DNA of 64,000 bases from Sabethes cyaneus. Its lineage: Eukaryota; Arthropoda; Insecta; Diptera; Culicidae. The notes under the pieces are model-generated. The model saw only the letters and a program-made list of their open reading frames with translations, did not search any database and was not told the DNA's origin. A program made the translations under genes and the position numbers. The stretch is from positions 32,989,964 through 33,053,963 of the forward strand of contig NC_071355.1 in assembly GCF_943734655.1 (NCBI RefSeq), in the 5' to 3' direction. Below are positions 31,886-43,856 of the stretch, in pieces (position 1 is the first letter of the stretch; every line of letters starts with the position of its first letter).

Positions 31886-33229
31886 AACAAGAGTTCAAAA
31901 CGTGACTACACTTTTTAGATTTCAGTTTTACTCTCTTACCTTCCTAGGAATCTTACTAGTCGTATCAACTACTACTATTACTGTATCAAAATACTACGAT
32001 ATGTCGGGTTAATTTTTGCCATCCACCGCAATGTCAATACCAAAGCCGTATATTCACGGTTCGAAGCATGAACGTAGCATGATAAGTAACAGGTGGGACC
32101 GAAAGGGTATTATGAATTCAGACCTGCTTAAACGTGGCGATTGCATTCCGATCAATTGATTCCAGCTACAATAGATTTATTTGAGTAGTGCACTATCACA
32201 ATGAGAAGAACAGGCTAGAATGCGTGAAAAGACATGATAAAATTATTCACGACAGCAAGACAAAGCGCGGCCTCATATCTCAAAAGTCATAAAAAAGCAT
32301 TTGGAAACACTCAATTTGGATATTTTAGCGCACCCGCCGTATTCTCTGTAAGTTACTCAAAACTACAGGTCGCGAACAAACAGGTTCCTTTTTTCATCGG
32401 CTCCTCATATGGGTGGTGCATGGGAGCCCGTAGTGCGCTCTGTAAAGCAAGTAACGTTAGCCGCCTACAGCAGAGACCAGCTGGAGGATGAGTCGTTAAA
32501 CAGGTTAGTTAGTTAAAGAGTAGGTATCGAGGCACTATCTCCAAACCACTTATTGTTGGGCAGCCCGACCATTCAACAAACGTGTGGCGAAGCCAACGGA
32601 TAGCTAAAAGTGGTAAAGAATTCATGGAGCATGACATAATATCAACTGGATTGGTTTTGGGAACTATGTGTTCAGGAGGTACGGCCAAATCTAATCAAGA
32701 GCGCTAATTCGTTTGGGGAAGAGTGAATGAGGTTGGTATCCGGTGACTTGGTGTTCATCGCAAATAACGATAAGCGAAATAGCTGGATTAAAGAGCGGGC
32801 CTGGACCTGACGGGATCTGGTCATCCGTCATTAAAACTGCGAAGAGGCATTTCTGATAGCTTGTGTTTAAGCTAGTTCACTGGGGGAGGATGTTGCCGCT
32901 AGGGCAGACCATCGTCGCTAACGCGTTAACGCGGCCGAATAGATGTTTCGCAGTTAGACTGTTAAACTGACAGCTGTAAACTTAGTACGGCAAAGACGAG
33001 ATAATGGAAAGAAAAATTGACAGTTGTAGTGACCGTTGCGAAATTTGCAGAGAAAGTAGTAATAACTGTCAATGTTTTTCGGACGTGTTTTATTAAAAAT
33101 GGGTTAATCACAGATATGTCTGCATGTTTTTTTTTTTTGAGTGGTTTTAACCCAAAGGGTCATTCACCACTGCATGTTTTTTGTTTAGAGTGTATTCAAA
33201 TGACAACTCAGCTTGCAAGTTTGTTCTAA
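31886..33229. other. mostly unrecognised; LINE scrap near 32770-32880
   Basis: A frame near 32770 reads ITISEIAGLKSGPGPDGIWSSVIKTA, like the start of RT in I/LOA-type LINEs (SGKAPGPDGI). Nothing else is assignable. A run of T at 33129-33139 precedes the ITm relic. Confidence 0.4.
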
Positions 33230-35700
33230 ATTTTCACTCGTCGTTGAATCTTGGTAATCATGGACGCAAAAAAGGAACTTGTAATAAGTCTGTTTTTCAC
33301 CGTGTGATATTTTAAGGAAGCTGAGACAACACGGAATAAATAAAAGATTAATCTTTCGTACCATCAAGCGATACAAGGAGATCGGTTCTCGGAGAATACT
33401 CCCCCAACCTAGCCGTAAATGCACTGTAAGCAAGTCATCAAACGAGTCAGAGAGTGAATTCGATGGAAACCAAATCAGTCTGGACTAAGGCTGTCTAACT
33501 GGTAGTTCCGGTAGTACCGAAACCGGTAATACCGGCCAATTTTTGGATACCGAAATACCGGTTTTGGAAAGGCAAAAAACCGGGATTTCCGGTATTTTCT
33601 AATCTGCTTGTTTTTTCCAACTCCTTATTCGAATAAGAAATAAATTTGATAAAAGATTTAAAACTCTTAAAAAAACAACTTGGTGTTAATGCCGACGAGA
33701 TTCTTTGACTACTAACAATGAAGAGAGTGAAATTGTGGGTCAAATAATTATAGCTCTTGAACCCGTTTAAGGGACAGTAGAGTAACTTTGCTGTAAAAAT
33801 ATTTCATTTATGAGCCAGACGTCGCGTTTCAATTTATTTTTGAACAACTTGATATTCAAAAGCCATCAAACTATTCGAAGCTCTCAAATAACGAATTAAG
33901 GAAACAAGATCAGGGCCCAGAAACGTCACCTACAATAGTAAATTGTTATTCAACAATGAAGTAATGAAGCTTCAGTTCTAACAGAAGCAGCGCCGCTTCG
34001 TTTCAAAACTGGCTTCAATCAGCGTCATTGAAACGATTTTCACTTCATCATGACGACCGGTTTTAAAGTTTCATTTGTATTTCTCTATCAAATATTCAGA
34101 AAAAGGTCAGCCTAGACTTTGAATGCAATTGAATTTATTTTGAGTAACATTTCCTAGAATTTAACGCATATTATGATTAATCTACTCAGCATCGACAAAT
34201 CGTGCCTGACTGTCAATCGTCGTCATTTAACACAGTCAGTAACTTCTGCTGACGCTTATTTGAAACATTCTGTTCAACAAATGAAACAAGTTGCTTTACG
34301 TATGAAGCGAAGGTAAGGGAAAGTTAGCTTCATTTATTTGTTTCGATGATGCCGGACTTTTTGAGCATTCTTGCCATCCAAGAATCTGCCAGGAAAGAAT
34401 TTGGAATGTTTTTCAAGTCTTTGGAGTGATACATTGATTGAACAAGAAGATGAAATTTGCATTCTACTATTTTCGAATAGTGGGATTGATAACAGAGAAG
34501 AGTACGTATTTGTGAACGATGATGAAGAAGAGGATGACGTTATGCAGGAGTTCCGGTTTGAGGATGGAGAAAAAATTGTTGAGAGGCTGTAGGAAACCGG
34601 GGCATTAATTATGCTGGAAGCTACAATACAAGATATTTTGTAAATAATTAAAAGCGGGCTTTCCTACTATAAATTTGAAGAAATGAATGGAAAGTTCCTG
34701 ATGTGCTTAGAGCCGTTCGCCAGACTTCGATGAAAGCGGAAGTTTTCTCAATTGCTGGAAGTGTTGGCAATAAAATTCATTCTAATAAGGGAAATAAATC
34801 GCTAAGGGTATTATATCTGCTTAAATTCTACTTTGATAAGCAACAATACTGAAGCCAAACTTTCAAAATAAAAAGATTTACTGAAAAACATCGACATTTC
34901 GATTGATTTCGAATAATCTGCCAATACCGGTATTTTCTACGCCAATACCGAAATACCGGTTTTCACCAAAAGCGCCCAATACCGACAGCCCTAATCTGGA
35001 CGTTAGATGGCCAAGTAACTGGTAATTGCGTAGTAAATCATGAAGAATATTTTGAAAGATGATCTTCGATTGATTATATACAAACATGTGCATATATATG
35101 CACAGTTTGACTGAAAAGCAGAAGGTCGCAAAAGTCAAAAGTTGTCGGCAGTTGCTCAAGCGTGATTGTAAATTCTGTTTCCGGACAAAAAAATGTTCCA
35201 AAATCAACAAAATGATCGGATATATCCAGCACATCTTTCTGATATTCCTCGGAACAAACTGGCTGTTCAAAGATTCCAGAATGCTTCCAGTATGTTTCGA
35301 AAAAAGGGTATTTTCCATTTATTTGAAGGTTCCGTTGCTGTTCAGTGAACCTAGTGTTAAAATCTACACCACATTATCCTGTTTTTAACAAAATTCTGCA
35401 CTGTCTCACCAAGCGAAAGCTACAGAGGCTTGGTGTGAGCACAATTTTCCAGATTTTATTTCTTCGAAAGAGTGTCCTGCTGCCTCTTCGTCTGATTTGA
35501 ATCCTCTCAACTTCAATGCATGGTGTTACATGCTAGGCAAACTAGGAAGCACCAAACGATTGTCTGTGGATAGTTTCAGGCAACGTTTGGAAAAGATTTA
35601 AGATTAAATGCCTCTGGATATCGTGCGTGCCAACTGTAATGCTTTTCAACAATGATTGCGACTGGTAATTAAAGCAAAGGGAGAAAGATTAGAATTGAAC
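33230..35700 (+). mobile_element. ITm (IS630-Tc1-mariner, D37-type) transposon relic split by a hAT insertion
   Basis: Transposase pieces in order: RHGINKRLIFRTIKRYKEIGS (helix-turn-helix) and SRKCTV before 33480; after the hAT element, MHSLTEKQKVAKVKSCRQLLKRDC (about 35087-35170), a central part with FSEPSVKI, then ALSHQAKATEAWCEHNFPDFISS (second catalytic Asp block, where QNSA replaces QDSA), SSDLNPLNFNAWCYML, and DIVRANCNAFQQ at the end. Stops and shifts are many (for example 35601, 35654). Cut-and-paste transposition at TA sites would be its role. I could not place its terminal inverted repeats. Confidence 0.72.
33486..34993 (+). mobile_element. hAT-type element relic inserted in the ITm transposase
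   Basis: GTCTGGAC (33478-33485) and ATCTGGAC (34994-35001) form an 8-bp target duplication with one mismatch, the length hAT elements make. Ends are TAAGGCTGTC and, inverted, TAGGGCTGTC, close to the hAT terminal consensus. Flanks just inside are rich in inverted 'accggtattaccgg' motifs at both ends (33500-33600 and 34920-34985). Near 34725 the frame TSMKAEVFSIAGSVGNKI...SLRVLYLLKFYF matches the hAT dimerisation domain (ERVFS.AG). The remainder of the transposase is decayed. Confidence 0.72.
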
Positions 35701-38700
35701 TTAATAAAGACAAATGTTATGGATAGTGTAAAACACGAAATACAAGTGTAAGCGTCTTATTTTGTGACCATCTACTTTACTGAGAGTTGTATCCCTGTAA
35801 AACCTTGTGCTGATTGAGATACAGAAAAGTTGTTAAAATTTGTCACTGACAGAAAAGTTGTCATTGTTTTAGTTGATAACTTAAAGTGAATATAGCACCA
35901 GTATTAAATAAAGATTCAACTCAAGTTTCTAAAATATATCCAACAGGACAGCTTAACGTTGCTACCATCTAGTGAAGTTAATGCCCGGCATAAAATCACA
36001 CAAGACGTGTAGTTTCGTTTACCTACGAAGTGTTAAACACTCTGCGAATGGTACAAGAAATTTATCTTTGAAGTAGGAAGTTATTTTTTACACTTTTTTA
36101 GCCGTTGAAAACCTCAATTTGTGGTTCATGGCACAACCAGTATAAATATTTTGCACCATTAACAGAATCGGTATCCGAGAGGACCCGTTGCGGTTTACGT
36201 CTGATATTTTCCTTTATCTGGTTCGTCTGAGAGGCTGTCTCGACAAGAAACAGAAAGCAGCATCAAAACGATTCAGCTTAGAATGAAATTGGATATAAAA
36301 GCTTTAAATTACTTTCTGAAACTTTTCGATTTGTGCTCATTCTACATACGTGGTATGTCGAAAAACACATAAATTAATTAAATTGTGACAATATCATTAT
36401 TTTCTTTTTGCAAACTTATTTCAAGCTCCGGTGATTGTTTTCAAGCTATTCCAGTAGTCTGCAAACGAAACACACATGCTAATTAACAATTAGAATGATA
36501 ACAGGCGATCGTGTTTCACCAAACCGTCCAAACTAATCAATACATTTACGAGACAGATCGACCGAGTTTAGTATGTCAGTAAACACACTCAGCGTAGAGT
36601 AGATGTGTGTTCCGACCGTTCCGGACAAGCTCTAAGTACACATGCCGACGAAGCTGACTCGTAAAATATTCTGTCACAAAGCAAAACAATACGGCTTTGA
36701 GGATGGCCGGTTTCGTCGGACGGATTGTTTGCTTCTGCATCCAATCCATCGTGCCGACCGTCATGCAGCGTCGTCGTTCAAGTAACAGTCCCCGTGTGTG
36801 CCTATCGGCAATTATTGTCGCACTCGGACACTAAAGCTGGCACTAGGTTAAGCGCCAGTGACGAGCTCCCAAAAGGTTATTCATTATAAATGGCCATGCA
36901 CCATCAAACCGCATCACCGGGCACGGGGATGCTGATGCACCTTCGTGACACAATAATCGCTGAGAAATAATTACTCCAAAGCATTACAAACACACTTCAA
37001 CCGCCACCGGCACGGCACTGTTGACGCATAGCACTAAATCTCCATTGCGAAAAGCACTGTATCTATCAGAACAATTAATTGTAAATATCGGTTCGTCCTT
37101 CTTTGCAACGTACAAAACCTAGAGAATTTCCCGCGAATCACCAAAAACAAGTTCAAGTTATACCACGAAATTTACGGCTAACTATCGCGTAGCTATATCA
37201 GTCACCGACTTTGAGAACCGCACTAGTCGAGAACGTTTGCTAAACTGAGAGTTCCGTCAGCAAAAGTTTACTACCTCAGTCAGTCAGTTTACCTTTTTCC
37301 CATATGCCCGCACTGTCATGCTGCCATCGTTGGACGGTCGGTCGGTCTGTCGGTCGGTTACATTCGCCAGACACACACGATGAGCGAAATGATTCATTCC
37401 TCACAGTCACAGAACATTTTGCTTCGCTACCTACCGTGGTTGCGCCGTAGTACGGGCGGTCGGTGGTTGTTGAAGCCAACAGCCACGGCCAATTCTCACT
37501 CACTAGCGAGCGCAGTGCCAGTGGCCAGCACTTGTACGTAGGGCGGCCGTGATGTACGGCACTCCGCATCATCGCATCGGCGGCCGGCAGCAGAACCGTG
37601 GTGGCAAACGCAAAAGGGATTCCTTTGCGAACGACGCGAGTGCTTGCTGACTGCTGCTTCTTCTGCTCTTCAGTATATTGTACGGAGGCTTGGGTATTTA
37701 CGTATTACGACATGGTCGGAGGAATCGCATGAATAGCCGTTTACAGTGCTAGTCGGGATACTCAACCGAAAACAGTGCATTGCACCGTGGGTTCGTCGGG
37801 TGGGGTTTTTCAGTTATTACTGTTTGAGCACTTGAAGGGATATTTTGCCAATATTATATCTGCTTAGAAGGTGCTTCGAAGTCGGAGAAGCCTTGGGGCG
37901 GAGTTATACTAAATAACTTTGTTGACGATTTTTTGTAGAAGTTTTTATGAGGAAAATACATTTTACATTCTATGAACTATCTTTTCAGCGTCTTAGAAGA
38001 GTTCCTAAATCAACGTGCAGTAGAATCAAAAGTAAGTAATTTTCATTAAACTTTCTCGTTGAATCCCTTTAAGCCCGAGCATACACAATTGTGTAGGTAA
38101 GACATGACTCCTTTTGAAAATTTTTGCTTACGTAGGGTATGTTGCTGCTTCGTCGTAATTGCCTATTCCCGTCCTATCCAACACAATTTATGCAAAATAT
38201 CAGCATTTTTATGACACACAATACAAAACTAGTTATTCCCTAATATTTTTGATTGCTGTCTGTCTTACGCGATCAATCAAAGTGAGCTGAGATCCATTTA
38301 AATGCTTTTTGTCATTAGAGAAGTCCTACCAGCCAAATTTTCTACGTTTTTTCAAGCGACGAAGAGGAAAATGTCGACTAATCGTTTTAATTTCCGTCAT
38401 TCATAAATGAAAATAACTCACGCAAGGAATTGTCGTTATTCTACAGCCAGGAAAACTTGCCTGGGATTATTTTTTCACGACATAAGTAACAGATGAAATA
38501 AAACGAAATATGCTGCTGCCATCTTTAGAGTACTACCGGAACCTAATGCAGCGCCGGACACCCTATATTTACCCACCGATGAGGGATTGTGTCATAAAAA
38601 TAATGTTTCTAGGGAAAATGCATTCCCAAGTAAACATGACAACCGCGTCTTAAAATAAACATGCAAGCGATAATCAATGCAAGAGCTATCGCTGCTTATG

Positions 38701-39105
38701 CTCGCGTACGATCGTACAACCAACGCACGTGAGGCTGTTTTACGATTTTCATCCGGTGCGATATCCGACCACGAAGGATCGTGGCAGTAAGCGACCGCGC
38801 TTATCTCGAAGGTGTAAATCAACGGCGTGTTAGCAGCTGGTTATCGTCCCTTTTCTGCTGTCGTTCATCTACGATACGTCAAGGACCAACGCGGACTCAT
38901 CCAGCGTTGGTAGTTTTTTTCCTGATTAGGATAGTTTGCTAGGGTTAGGTTAGTTTCGAAGTTTATTGAATAGAGACCTCTAATCCTTTCACTAAAACTG
39001 GTCATTTATAAATTGTAAAATAATAAAGAAATATGGCAAAAGGGGTATCCAATCACGGGAATATCTAAGACAAATTCTTGGATAGACATTTGGATGTATT
39101 TTGAG
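35701..39105. other. no gene recognised; GC-richer block 36570-37700
   Basis: 36570-37700 has higher GC, few repeat-like motifs and stretches such as attattgtcgcactcgg and several cagtcagtca runs (about 37270). It looks less transposon-derived than its surroundings and lies upstream of the minus-strand gene, so it could hold a distal promoter or untranslated first exon. That is a guess from composition only. 35701-36570 and 37700-39105 are AT-rich with no recognised feature. Confidence 0.3.
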
Positions 39106-39201
39106 TGAAGTTTTTGGAGCGTCTTAGTAGAATACGAAACCTAAAAATAAAAAATAAGAAAACTTATCCAATTTAATTCTACTATGTGTATTTTATTCAA
39201 T

Positions 39202-39246
39202 GACAGATACGTATTTCGCCTACGACTTGCAGGCTTCCTCAGTGTC
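39202..39246 (-). ncRNA. hammerhead ribozyme motif, left arm (copy 2)
   Basis: Identical to 3858-3902: GACA/UGUC stem I, CUGAGGA, extra A, 6-bp stem II, GAAA, AUACGUAU stem III, AUC cleavage triplet. Confidence 0.7.
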
Positions 39247-39277
39247 TGTTTTCGAACTCGAAAACTGTTCGAAAACA

Positions 39278-39322
39278 GACACTGAGGAAGCCTGCAAGTC
39301 GTAGGCGAAATACGTATCTGTC
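39278..39322 (+). ncRNA. hammerhead ribozyme motif, right arm (copy 2)
   Basis: Inverted counterpart of the left-arm motif, with identical core and stems. Confidence 0.7.
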
Positions 39323-39395
39323 ATTGAATAAAATACACATAGTAGAATTAAATTGGATAAGTTTTCTTATTTTTTATTTTTAGGTGTATTTTGAG

Positions 39396-42300
39396 CCAAT
39401 CTGAATATTCCGGGATATCTGTTGTATTAAGGGGAAATGGTAATCCAAACATGGGCGCCACTGGGAGAGTACTTCCATAGCTACTTCACGTCACGACCGT
39501 TCCGCTGCTTCAGAAGTTGAAGTCTATGAGCCTCGAAGCAACCGGAGCGATCACGATAAACAGAGTTCGTAGTATTTACTAAGCCAAATTGAAACGCGTA
39601 AAAAGCGTGGAACATGTTTCTAAAAATGAAAACGTTGTCATCGTTGAACGAATAGATTCAACTAGAGTTGTCGTAGTATCCACATGTCTACATTCCGAGG
39701 TTTAGTCAAATCACAAATTATAATACTTATATCGGGTGAAATTTACAAGATTAAACTGTAAAATTAAAGCGCATCATCATAACATATGTTTAAACAAGGT
39801 TTAACAAAGGTAATGTATAATTACCTTTTTTCACTTTTCAATAAGTAAATAAAATCCCAAGCAGTTTCGAGTTATTTGGTGAGTGTCATTCTGGATCCTA
39901 AAATGCATTTAAGATAATAATTAGGGGAACTGTGGATAAAATGAACAGGTAGCCCAATTCCCAGTAAACTGATTAAAAGCAGTTCCAGATCAATAGGTAT
40001 CTTCTCCTAGAAGTATTTCAAGCTGTTTGAGGCAATATGTGGTGATCACCAGCTTTCTAATTTGAAAAAAATTGAATAAGTTAAAAATATTTGTTGAAAT
40101 CTGACACCGATGGTAATTTCCACTATTAGTAAATAAGTTTTTTTGGCGAAACAAATTAAATTTCAACTATTAGTATCACTTAGTGTTGTTTGCTTATCAC
40201 TATCATACGGATCTGTCGAAAATTCCAAATATTTTAAGAAAAAGAATACAAAATTTTATGTTTTCAGGCATCTTTTCTTCTTATTTTTCGTCTTTCTCAA
40301 GCTGTGTTTTGTTTACGACACTCGAAAGTTATAAAAGTCTTTGCCAAGCTACTACCAACAAAACAAAAAAAAGTTTGTTCCAATACGTTGTGTAGTTTCT
40401 GGGAAAAAGGTACATAAAGTTTGAAGATCGTGGATTTCCAGGAGCGGCATTTTATTCCGTCGAAGTTGTTCCACGTCGCACTGGAATGCTTATGTGTATG
40501 ATCGTTTTTCGACCACTTCCCGTAGTCGGATTATTACAAATTTAGTATCAAAATAAGCGGAAAAGACTGCAGAATCAAAATCTGAAATAAAAAAGTAATG
40601 GTTTTTTTCAAAAATTCTAGTCGTTTATGTCCCCTTAACCGGTTTTCTTGCAATCCACTCCTTAGTTGAATCAAATGTAGCCAGTAACGATTACCTGTAA
40701 TGAAATCGACAGATTTTGACAGCTGTTATGGGCTTATGGATGGTCTCACCAGGTCCATCAGAAAGTATGGGCTTCGAACTGTAGATATTCAGCTTTGGTG
40801 TTGATGTTGGGGTGGTGTTTTCTTCCTTGGGTTGCAGTTGAATATTCATTTCTCATTCCAAATTACAATCCAATGGTTTGCAGCAGCTGCTCGCAAATGA
40901 ATAATTTACTTTTGGCCACTCTTGGTCTCTGTATATGTTACACCCAATTGAATTGCTCTTGAATTATTCCAATGGATGACAACCATACCGAAACTGCTTA
41001 ATGAGTCACTTTCAATAACGCAGCAAGATCCTTTTCGAACTTTGTTGGTTGTTCATAGCCAAAGGATTTTCTTCGACACCGAAATCACCATCTTTGAAAA
41101 CTCGAAATAGTTTTGCTATAAACTTCTAGAAGGATTCTATGCCCTTTCTTCCAATTAAACTTGCCGCAAATGCCTGTTAGTTACCGCAGAACTCTCTCTG
41201 AAACCACTATAATTACCAGTCTCATGAAACATTCACATTAATCGCTTCTGTCGGGGGCTGGTACCGAATGGCCGAAATCCAAATGGCCGAATTTCAACAA
41301 CAATCACAGAAGCCGAATTTTCTCAGAATGCCTAAATAACCATTCAATAAAAAACCCGAATTAATCCACCTAGCGGCGTGACCTAGCCTTTCTACTGCCA
41401 CAATAATCACTATTTAAATTCTCAGGAACATCTATAATTAATATAATATAATGCGTTCCGTATTCCTCAAAATCCTTATTTGCCAGTAAAATTCACAACG
41501 TATTGCATAGAATAATTATATTTTCTTTCCTTGGGTGCGTAAATACTTGTAAGCGTCACTTGTTGTAAGCATGTTACTTGATGAACACCTTATTTAGTTT
41601 TATAATATTTACGTGATTTATCGAGAAATAATGTAAACACAAAAGATAATTTTTACAGACTTGAATGAATATATATAGAAAATTGGAAATCAACCCTCTA
41701 ACGGGTCTACAGACGGCCTTAACTTTCGGGCTTCAGAGCCATATATGAAACTTGTTTTGAATTGACAATATGAATCATGTGTTCATAGCAGATTTTTTGA
41801 TATTTTGATTTTTTGATGAGTTCAGAAAAATTATTATTATACTTCGCTTTTGAAGAAAAAGGATATCGACAACAAAATGATTAATCTCAAAATTTTACTA
41901 TTAGTTTGCTTGGCTTCAATTTTGCAATATATCTGAATTAGAAAAAATAACTAAATAGAGCATTAGATATGAAAAAGAGAAATTGAACTTTTTCTAAGCT
42001 GGCGCTCCTTCAGATCAAATGAGAATTATTTTTGCATGAAAATCAAAACTTAAGCTTCTTTTGAATGCACCTTCATGAAAAGATAGTCATTTGCTTGATC
42101 GTATCGTTTTTACAATGTTAGAGGGTTAGGAAAATAAAATGAGATCGAAAAATAGTGCAAAAGCTGCGCCATTAACATGCTTGAGAATGGGAAATATGAT
42201 CGATATGATTCACAGTGCTTGTCTTTTTTGATTTATTTATTAAAACATGATACATGACATAAGACATCTGTCCTTTAAAATGTCACTAACGAAAACAAAT

Positions 42301-42565
42301 CTTACAAAATTACTACCGTGCAACGTGTACTTCCAAATTTTTATATAACATTTCTAAGCTCTAGTATCTATTGATTGAAAAGAGCATCTATTAATCAAAC
42401 AGAATTTGTTTGAAATTTGTATAAATTTATTTGGAAAAATTGACTCACTAGTATTTTTAATCCTATACACCACTATACCTACATGCTTAAAGTAACTGCT
42501 TTTCTTCGCTTTTTGCTTTTCTTGTACAATTGTGAGTAACAGCAAGTGAATAAAATGACAATTGA
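39396..42565. other. no gene recognised; dispersed repeat at 40300-40640
   Basis: Only short ORFs. 40300-40640 is a repeat with an inverted partner at 50385-50735. 41270-41420 contains gaattaatccacctagcggc followed by ttctactgcc, a motif that looks repeat-derived. Nothing else is assignable. Confidence 0.35.
40300..40640 (+). repeat. dispersed repeat, copy a
   Basis: The reverse complement of 50385-50735 matches it in blocks along its length: acgacactcgaaagttataa, gttccaatacg, cgcactggaatgctt, ggattattacaaatttagta and tagtcgtttatgtcc. Divergence is considerable. No ends, TIR or coding capacity identified. Confidence 0.6.
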
Positions 42566-42793
42566 AATCTGAAATCAAAGAAAAGAAAAAACTTTTCGAT
42601 TGAATCCCACTATTTAATATTTATTTGCAACAGATACGTAGTTCGCCTACGACGTGCAGGCTTCATCAGTGTCTTATTTCAAAGCGTATACGTATCGCGA
42701 ATAAATAATAAATAGTGAAACTTAGTCGGTAAAAGTTTTTTCTTTTCTTTAATTTTAAACTTCGTATTCCACTAAGAGGCTTCAAAAACTTCA
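42566..42793. mobile_element. Penelope-like element (copy 3), diverged
   Basis: Target duplication GACAATTGA at 42557-42565 and 42794-42802. Arms share aaagaaaagaaaaaactttt and its inverse; the right-hand tail (cgtattccactaagaggctt to aaaaacttca) is clearly the tail of copies 1 and 2 with a few changes. Arms are only about 65-100 bp and the right arm has lost its ribozyme core, retaining only tacgtatc. Confidence 0.68.
42629..42673 (-). ncRNA. hammerhead-like motif, decayed (copy 3)
   Basis: On the minus strand: GACA, CUGAUGA (consensus), the extra A, stem II GCCUGC/GUAGGC around ACGUC, then GAAC instead of GAAA, UACGUAUC and UGUU. The loss of the last core A (15.1), which pairs with U16.1, predicts an inactive ribozyme. 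Stem I keeps three Watson-Crick pairs and one G-U. Confidence 0.6.
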
Positions 42794-42862
42794 GACAATT
42801 GACATGTTTCTCACTTTTCTTGAATTTCAATGCAAATTTAAAAATTGCAGATTGTCATCACA

Positions 42863-42967
42863 TACACACACATACATACATACATACATACATACATACA
42901 TACATACATACATACATACACACACACATACATCACACACATACATCACACACATACATCACACACA
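42863..42967. repeat. (CATA)n/(CA)n microsatellite
   Basis: A run of CATA tetranucleotides (about 42870-42918) grades into CACA and 'catcacacac' units. ORFs over it are translation artefacts. Confidence 0.9.
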
Positions 42968-43507
42968 TTGCATACAATCAACATTTGTTTTGATTTCACA
43001 CGTTTTAACGGTTTAATATACGGTGCTTAAGTGTGCTTACGGTGCTTAAGTTTAAATAACTTTTGAATGAATCGTCCGATTTTAAAAAACTCGGTTTTGT
43101 TTGATAGATCTCAGCAGTAATTTTGAAATAATAATAAAATGTGTGATGCTTTTCATTGAATTAATGCTTATATGTTACAAAAATATGCTTTAAATACTAT
43201 TTTTTCACATTTCTTTATGTAACTTTCAAACTACAAGTCCAATCGTCATGAAATTTGGAAGTTAAGGGTTTGCAAGGCTCCTCTTTCATATGCAATCAAT
43301 TTTGTTCAAATCGGTTAAGGGACCTATGAGATAATGAAGTCCCATATTTTTCGTATTTTTATACATAACTTTTGAACTAAAAGTCCGATCAGTATGAAAT
43401 TCAATAGCGACCTATGGGACACCTAGACCTTTCATTTGACACTAAGAACATTAAAATCGGTCCAGTCATCTCCGAGAAAAGTGAGTGAGATTAAAAGCGT
43501 CACATAC

Positions 43508-43690
<183 letters not shown>

Positions 43691-43856
43691 TACACACACA
43701 CACACAGAAAATGCTCAGTTTTCGGATCTGAGTCGAATGGTATATGACATTCGGCCCGCAGGACCTTCTTTCCATTTCCGGTTTTCCAAGTGATTTCTAT
43801 ACCTTTATACTATATATTTATATAGTAGAAAGGCAAAACATGAATTTTCAAGCAGT

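Larger units (their letters stand above)
39106..39384. mobile_element. Penelope-like palindromic element (copy 2)
   Basis: Same structure as 3797-4070 but in the opposite orientation: the tail (tgaagtttttggagcgtctt to acgaaac) is now on the left, then two inverted arms separated by a spacer of about 24 bp (ttcgaactcgaaaactgttc). TGTATTTTGAG at 39095-39105 repeats at 39385-39395. Arms are nearly identical to those of copy 1, which implies recent amplification or homogenisation. Confidence 0.75.

Noticed and set aside
34878..35388. ORFs of 146 and 100 codons near 35 kb as host genes
   Set aside because: The plus-strand frame is ITm transposase debris and the minus-strand ORF is antisense to it.
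37276..37572. 98-codon minus-strand ORF in the GC-richer block
   Set aside because: No recognisable domain, no supporting splice sites, and the composition includes simple 'cggtcggt' repeats.
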